Source of the DNA: Lathyrus oleraceus
Taxonomy: Eukaryota; Streptophyta; Magnoliopsida; Fabales; Fabaceae
DNA: 64,000 bases
Direction: 5' to 3'
NCBI RefSeq assembly: GCF_024323335.1
Contig: NC_066583.1
Location: 415,784,031 to 415,848,030 of the forward strand
In this document: piece after piece, positions 58,394 to 64,000 of the stretch
Numbering within the stretch: position 1 is the first letter of the stretch
Layout: each line of letters opens with the position of its first letter
The notes under the pieces: generated by a model
Databases searched by the model: none
Told to the model about the DNA's origin: nothing
What the model saw: the letters and a program-made list of their open reading frames with translations, nothing else
Program-made: the position numbers and the translations under genes

Positions 58394-58903
58394 GTCGTAT
58401 GTGTGCTTCTTTGAAATGGTAAAATAGGCTCTAACATAACATCCGGCTTCTGAATCTGACTCTGATAATTCTACTAGTTAGAAGTTAACTGAATCAGAAA
58501 TCCTCAGGACCCAATCTCTTGGTATTTCTAAAGATCAGATAAATCAACACGTGGTCTCTCTTACGTCTGACCTTGGTTATTCTAGACAACTGTCTAGCAT
58601 AGAACTCCAGAGACAGATTATTGAGATCTCCTCGAGCAGTATGCAGATTTGATGGATTAGACATCCATCACTAGCTGCAATTAATTTTCCCCTAGCGTGT
58701 CAACTCAATTTCTGTGCCATCACTTCTTTGTTATTTAATATTCCCATGAAACAATGTCGTTTTGCATGTTAACCTTGTGTACTTATACTTTCTATAATTC
58801 TAACTTTCACACTTTTCACTCACATCCTACACAAACCCTCGTTCTACTCTCTCTCAACCTTCAAGCTTCTTCAAGTGTTCTTCAAGAAGTCTTTATATTC
58901 GAC
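58394..58903 (+). other. Pol to env-like spacer in S
   Basis: About 510 bp with no protein domain recognised. It includes several TCTGAATCTGAC-like short repeats. Confidence 0.5.
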
Positions 58904-61241
58904 ATGGATTCTCAACAACAGTCAGTATACAATGTTTCTCAACAAATGGAATCAATGAAACTAGATTCAACCTCTTCCCAGTAAACAACGTCTATAACTG
59001 ATGCTATCTATACTCCTATCTATAAGAAACCATATATTTTGGATCGCCCACCTCAAATTCATCTTGCATATCCTTTCGGCAAACTAGAAGTTCTCTGCGA
59101 ATCGTTGGTAGACTTTGACAATATGAAGAGAAACGGGATTGACCTCACTGAGGAATTAAGAAAGAAAGGGTGGGAAAACTATTTTCAAAGACTCTATGGT
59201 CCAATCTACACATATCTGGTCAAGGAATTTTGGAGATTTGCAGATTCAGACGACCACTACATCGTCTCTCATGTTCTTGGGGTGAAGATGGTTATCATTG
59301 AGAGATCCATAGCCAAACTTATGAATATGGAGAAGGCAGGGGGAAGAAGAATTTATAACATCAACCATATGGCAAAATACATGTCCCAAGAGATTATCCC
59401 AACAATCTTCAAACACAACACTAAGGGAAACTCGTCTAAGAACAAGGAACTTCACCAGAATCGAAGAGACTGGCTGAAGATCATTATGGGGACTATTCAT
59501 CATCTCCCAGCATCGAACTCGTCAGACTACACCAACCTTGACCAAAAATGCATCCTCTACTACCTACACAAAAGGCTCAAGCTGAATCTGCGAGCTCTAC
59601 TGTTCAAATATCTGAGGGACTCAATTCGGGAAACCAGAAACAACATGAAGCCTAGAACATACATTCCCATGGGAAGGGTGATCCCCGATGTTCTGAAATA
59701 GAGTGGCTTGGTGGATCATCTGATTCGCTACAATTTGATGGAGGATGTGACAGTCGACATCAGAAGGCCTCTGAACTCAAGAAATCTGAAGAGCATGGGA
59801 ATCATACAGAGAGTTCTGGTCAAGCCTTCTCTGGACACCTCCTCGGAAGCTCTAAAGGATCAGAGGAAGATACCAAATGGACTCTATCTCTTCACCAAGA
59901 TAGATCCTCTAGAGGTTGTCGCCCACTATCTGCTGGACCTGGCAAATCAAGGGGTAGACATCTCTGACTTCTCAGTGGATGAGCTACCTAAACATCCATC
60001 AAATTTCATGAAGAGGATGTGAGAGCCATATGAAAGAAAGTAAAAGTAGAAAGCTTAGAATCTGGGGAAAACTTATGTATCCATACCACCCATGCCTCTT
60101 GTCTCCTCCTCCTCTCCAAGTAAGTCTCTACCTTCTGACTCTTCCTCTTTACATTTAAGGTAATTGTCTTCTTCCTTACCTCAACCTTCCCCTATTTACA
60201 CACACTCTGAACTCACAACCTCCACCACAAATCCTTCTGTAACTCCCATATCTAACCCACCATCACCCCCCTTCAAAAATTCAATCTCACCATCACAATC
60301 TGCCCATATATGAACCTCAATTGTTCAATGAACCCATATCACCACCCTCCTCAACACCCTCATCCCCACCTTACTATACCATATCCTCTAATTCTGACCC
60401 ATCTGACCCTCAATCCTCTACTCTCGCTTAACTGCAGGCTCGCGCCCGCTCTGCCCAAAACTAACCTGAACCAAAAACCAATATTCCTTCACCATCCGAA
60501 CCACCACCAACACCTCCATCAGAACCACACATAGAAACTCCCACTGAAAACCCCATTACTCATCAATCTGAACCTCTAACTGAAAACATCTCAACACCAC
60601 CAGTACCTACATCTCCCACCTCTGAACCTGAACCCACCTTTCCCACCATGGAAGAGGCAGTAGCCTTATTTGCTGAGTCTTCAGTAGAGAAGATCAGATC
60701 GCTATCTGAAAACTCTAGAATCAGTGATGATCTCTCTCCAGTGAGGATTCATTGGAATATAGTGGTTAGATGGATGACATTTGAGGTTTTCAAGCTGAAA
60801 GGCGTCTCTAAACAAGTCTGAAACGACTTCATCAGAGAAGCTGGAGAGAGGTTGCATGATCGTCTGGCCAAAAAGGCGGAAGAGAGAGCTCGTAGAGAAT
60901 CTGAAGAAAAAGCTCACCTGGAAGAAGAAGAAAGAGCAAGAGAAGCTGCAGAAAAGGCCGCCGCTGAGGCTGCTACTGCTGCTGAAGCTGAAGCGAAAGC
61001 CAAGGCTGATGCTGAAGAAGCAGCACACATAGCTGCTGAAGAAGCTATCAAGGCTAGGGATGTTGCTCTGACTCAGGGGGAGCAATCTCACTCTGATTTC
61101 GCTCCTCTAGTGTTGAAGACTCTGGAAGAGCTTTAGAAAGAGCAGTAAATTGTGAGAGCAAGATTAGATCAACAGGACCACTTCAACTCCAACATTCAGA
61201 ACCTGCTGACTCAATTGCTTCAGAGGATGCCGCCTCCTTAG
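58904..61241 (+). pseudogene. Env-like ORF of S
   Basis: SIRE-type copia elements carry a third ORF after pol, called env-like; its function is unproven. From ATG 58904 (MDSQQQSVYNV) one frame continues to 60022 with stops at 58982-58984 and 59699-59701. It holds a globular part (FWRFADSDDHYIVSHVLGVK, NRRDWLKIIMGTIHHLPASN). A Pro/Thr/Ser-rich part with shifts (60080-60640) follows, then an Ala/Glu/Lys-rich coiled coil (60850-61060: EKAAAEAATAAEAEAKAKAD) and the end QLLQRMPPP. No convincing signal peptide or transmembrane helix is visible. It is broken. Confidence 0.78.
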
Positions 61242-61667
61242 AACCCTTAGGCACTTAGGATTTTCTTGTTGTTTTCTCTACGTGCTTATCTTTCATGTCT
61301 TCTCTAAGTGTTTTTTTACCTTTGTGCTTTATGTTTTGTCATCTTATATGTACTTCTCTTTCATAAATGAATTATGTTTTGCCTACTCTATTTACTAAGT
61401 CCTTTTAGGTTTGATGAAATAATATCTAAGCCTCTTGCTGCAATACGCACATTTAAAACTCTCATTATGAAATCCTAAGCTCTGTAGGAAGTATCTAAGT
61501 TAAAAATAAGTTACACTACAAGAGGAGATCTGGTAAGAACGTCTAAAACATCTTATGATCTATCTCAGGGGGAGTCATCACACATTTGACTCTGAGATAA
61601 CTCCTTTAAATTATTATGAAGTATCATTGTTTCATCATCAGTTTGAGGTTTTCTTTTTTTCATCATC
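61242..61667 (+). other. 3' untranslated region of S
   Basis: No coding signal. A PPT-like TCTCAGGGGGAGT lies near 61563, and an earlier CTCAGGGGGAGC near 61073 is inside the env-like ORF. Confidence 0.6.
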
Positions 61668-61680
61668 AAAAAGGGGGAGA
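61668..61680 (+). other. Polypurine tract of S
   Basis: AAAAAGGGGGAGA directly before the 3' LTR, the usual place and form for SIRE elements. Confidence 0.88.
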
Positions 61681-61681
61681 T

Positions 61682-62759
61682 TTTTAGAACAAGATTTTGT
61701 GTCTATAATTTATCTCTAAGGTTTTGATGCTAACAAAGGATGAAACAAATTGGTACCCTAACAAATTTATATAAGTTTGCAGGACTCTAACAGAAAAAGG
61801 ATCAGATAGACAAACATCAAACATCATGCAAGTCCAGGATAGACAACTTAGAATAAATTGAAGCAGAGGCTCTGACTCCGAAGAAAAGAGAGCTTATAGA
61901 GTCTGACAGAAGAAGACTCAGACACTCTGAATCTGAAGAGTTCCATACAACTGATTTGATGATTTATAATCAGAAGAAGGATTTACAGAAAAACATATAA
62001 AGAACTTCTGAAGTAAATTTGCTCTCAGCAACTATCTGAAGTATACACGTCGAACAAGAACATTTAAACTCCACGTACTTTGACTCAAGGTCAAACACAA
62101 AGACTAAACTACGAAGTTTTCTACTTTTGGTATGAATCTGTATTTGGAAGAGATTAAACACTCTCCAAAATTTATATGGAAAGGACAACAAGATTAATGA
62201 CATTAAAAGTCCATCATTGCCAAGATATTGATGATTGCCTCAACTAACGGTCTCTTGTTCAAATCAGTATATAAAGGCAGAATCATCATCATACACTACA
62301 CGAAGAATATACACAAGAACACTGCAATAAAAAATTGTATATTCTCTTTCATTCTTGTTTAAATTTGTTCACACAAGTTGTTTCTCTAAGTGTGAAACAT
62401 TTCAGTTCTTATATTGTGTTACTACTGCTTACCTAGAAGCACTAAACACTTTATTTTATTTTCAAATAGTTGTTGAATATTTCCTCAAGTGACATGTGAA
62501 GTCTCTAAACTTGAGAGGGCTAAGATATCGTTATTCTCTTAGACGCTTTTTGTTGTAATCTTTCAAGATTAATGGATTAAGTCCTTGTTAAAAGTGAAAT
62601 CACCTTGGCGGGGTGGACTGGAGTAACTTTGAATTTCAAGCGAACCAGGATAGACTTCCGTGTTGATAGCCTTATCTTTCGTGTGTGTTCTATTTGCAAA
62701 AGTTTTTATTATCTATGAAAAAAATTCAAACCCCCTTTTCTTGCTTTTCTCTACCTTCA
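61682..62759 (+). repeat. 3' LTR of S
   Basis: 1,078 bp matching 52439-53517. The expected leading TG reads TT, so the end is mutated, but TAGAACAAGATTTTG and the end CTACCTTCA match. CTTTT follows. Confidence 0.9.
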
Positions 62760-62764
62760 CTTTT
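62760..62764 (+). repeat. Target-site duplication of S, right copy
   Basis: CTTTT, identical to 52434-52438. Confidence 0.88.
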
Positions 62765-63002
62765 AAGCGGGCCTAATCATTCCTTATTGTACAACCTTGT
62801 CAAGGATGCAGAATACTGGAATGACAGACATGCATATCTGGCCAAATTTGTTGACCATGCACTTAAGGACCTTCCTGGATTGCTGAAGAAGGCATATGCT
62901 GATATGTTCCCTCACCACACTCCATGGGTTGCTTTTCATTTTGTGTTAGTGTGTAGGGTTGTATTTGAAAGGATCAAGATTGATCTTCTTGTAGTTCATT
63001 AA
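62765..63002 (+). pseudogene. ORF1 of element C, 3' part
   Basis: After S is removed, the frame continues the coiled-coil ORF1 tail: NHSLLYNLVKDAEYWNDRHA, FVDHALKDLPGLLKKAYADM, stop at 63000-63002. This shows S inserted into an existing ORF1. Confidence 0.75.
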
Positions 63003-63244
63003 ACAGATTTTGAGTTGTAATAATTTTCTTGATCTTTAAATGAATAAAATAGATTTTGTCGAAATACTTCTGTTGTCTTACTCCTACTAATTGTATGACT
63101 ACATATGCACACTAACAGAGTGGCACCCTAAAAATATTTTTATTTCTTATTTACATGCATCTATACATTCATGCATTCATTACATTTTTCTAACAAGAAA
63201 ACAAAATGCTTACCCCCCCCCCCCATCTTTCCACAGCAAATACG
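63003..63244 (+). other. ORF1-gag spacer of C with poly-C acceptor
   Basis: Non-coding. It has a run of 12 C at 63213-63224 followed by ATCTTTCCACAG, with AG at 63235-63236, 8 nt before the gag ATG. It matches the acceptor-like sites before gag in A and B. Confidence 0.55.
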
Positions 63245-64000
63245 ATGAGTCATCATCGCTACTTTACCCGCGCAAATAAATTAAGAATCATGGCTGATTA
63301 CGAATCTGATAACGCTGTTGTCAGAGGGACTCTCGCCCAAGTTCATGGAAGAATGGACCTCTTCTATGAAAACATCGAGACAATCTTGGAAATTCTCCAA
63401 ACTCAAAAGGATCATACCTATGTTAACCCTGTTGCTGCCAACGTCACCCATGCTGCCGAGGTGACCAATGCTACTACTGATGTCGCTGCTTCTGTTGAAA
63501 CTACGGTGGAGACCATAACACCAACCACTGTGAACCACCATTTGGTTCCTTCTGCTGCCAATAAGCTTGTTGTTGCCTATCCTTGAGGGATGCCCCCGAA
63601 CTATGTTGCACAATTTGTTAATGGGGTTGCCTTTATCCCTCACCAAGCTCTGGCCGACCCTAATGTTGTCGGGAATGATGTCTTCCCATGGTTGTGCCTG
63701 TGATCCAGACTCCTCCCACGGTTGATGCTGCCTACCCCGAGGATAACCAAGGTCAGGTTCTTGCTATAACTCGTGACAATGAAGAAGAGTACTGAGGCCC
63801 GCGCCTCCACTTTCTGGTTCCTTCCCATGCTGCTCAACTTGCAAATCTGAACCAAGTCCATGCTGCCCCATTTTCTTACCCTGGGACACCTTTTGTTCCA
63901 TTTTTGACCTACGCACCTACCAACCCTGCACTTCAGTATGTGCAGACTAGGCACCTCAGGCTCCTAATGCTCAAGCTGGAGGGCAGTTCCCTCACATGGT
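63245..64000 (+). pseudogene. Gag of element C, partial
   Basis: Starts MSHHRYFTRANKLRIMADYE, matching THRYNTRANHQKIMEHLE of A. An Asn/Thr/Val-rich linker follows, then TGA at 63584-63586 and further stops and shifts after PPNYVAQFVNGVAF. The gag core lies right of the window. Confidence 0.8.

Larger units (their letters stand above)
52439..62759 (+). mobile_element. Element S: SIRE/Maximus-type Ty1/copia retrotransposon
   Basis: A 10,321-bp element with two LTRs of about 1.08 kb, a tRNA-Met-type PBS, gag with zinc knuckle, pol in copia order (protease, integrase, RT, RNase H), a third env-like ORF and a PPT. It is complete at both ends with 5-bp duplication CTTTT, and broken inside by many stops. 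The two LTRs differ at roughly 35 of the first 400 aligned positions by eye, so it is an old insertion. Confidence 0.92.
45098..64000 (+). mobile_element. Element C: Ogre-like retrotransposon, runs past right edge, contains S
   Basis: 5' LTR (45098-50198), PBS-like site, leader, ORF1 (50720-52438 and 62765-63002) and gag (63245 onward) appear in Ogre order. ORF1 is split by the copia element S at 52439-62759. ORF1 and gag are riddled with stops, so C is old. Pro, pol and the 3' LTR must lie right of the window. Confidence 0.85.

Noticed and set aside
60852..61136. Ala/Glu-rich frame as a separate gene
   Set aside because: It lies in place for the C-terminal coiled coil of the S env-like ORF and is joined to it by frame breaks only.

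Overview
The window looks like plant nuclear DNA made almost entirely of nested LTR retrotransposons. I see no host gene, tRNA, rRNA or bacterial feature. The elements are Ty3/gypsy of the Tat/Ogre lineage: an extra ORF1 before gag, a second archaeal-type RNase H, LTRs of 3-5 kb, a PBS whose complement ends in CCA, and an intron between protease and RT. One Ty1/copia element of the SIRE/Maximus type, with an env-like ORF, is also present. Abundant Ogre plus SIRE suggests a legume with a large genome (pea, vetch or lentil relatives), but the species cannot be read from the sequence.

Layout. Element A (Ogre-like, 1-40818, left end outside the window) starts with four full copies and one partial copy of a 2.907-kb tandem repeat (1-11898). 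Each unit joins an LTR-internal promoter segment to a dead ORF1. Broken gag and the first part of pro follow (11978-14003). Element B, a younger Ogre (14004-28790), interrupts A inside pro. A then resumes with the end of pro, an intron, RT, RNase H, archaeal RNase H and integrase (28791-33013), a repeat-rich 3' UTR, PPT and a 4.7-kb 3' LTR (36120-40818). Next come a 4.1-kb LTR of the same family in reverse orientation (40819-44898) and a 199-bp RT/RNase H scrap (44899-45097). Element C (Ogre-like, 45098 to past the right edge) has a 5.1-kb 5' LTR, decayed ORF1 and decayed gag. Its ORF1 is split by element S, a complete SIRE-type copia copy (52439-62759) flanked by the duplicated target CTTTT.

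B has the best-preserved coding part. ORF1 is open. Gag-pro is one frame with a single TAG. The pro stop codon overlaps a candidate splice donor, and removing the intron restores the frame into pol. Two deletions remove the RT core and the first part of integrase, so B cannot encode its own reverse transcription. A, C and S are broken by many stops and frameshifts.

The best leads are non-coding. (1) The stop codon overlaps the splice donor in both A and B. (2) Polypyrimidine-AG sites sit 5-8 nt before gag in A, B and C. (3) Small stem-loops lie in tandem just after the integrase stop in A and B, with different stem sequences but kept pairing. (4) Motifs resembling the primer-tRNA 3' end recur in the 3' UTRs. 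(5) The 2.9-kb array is a promoter-plus-ORF1 cassette amplified after ORF1 had died.
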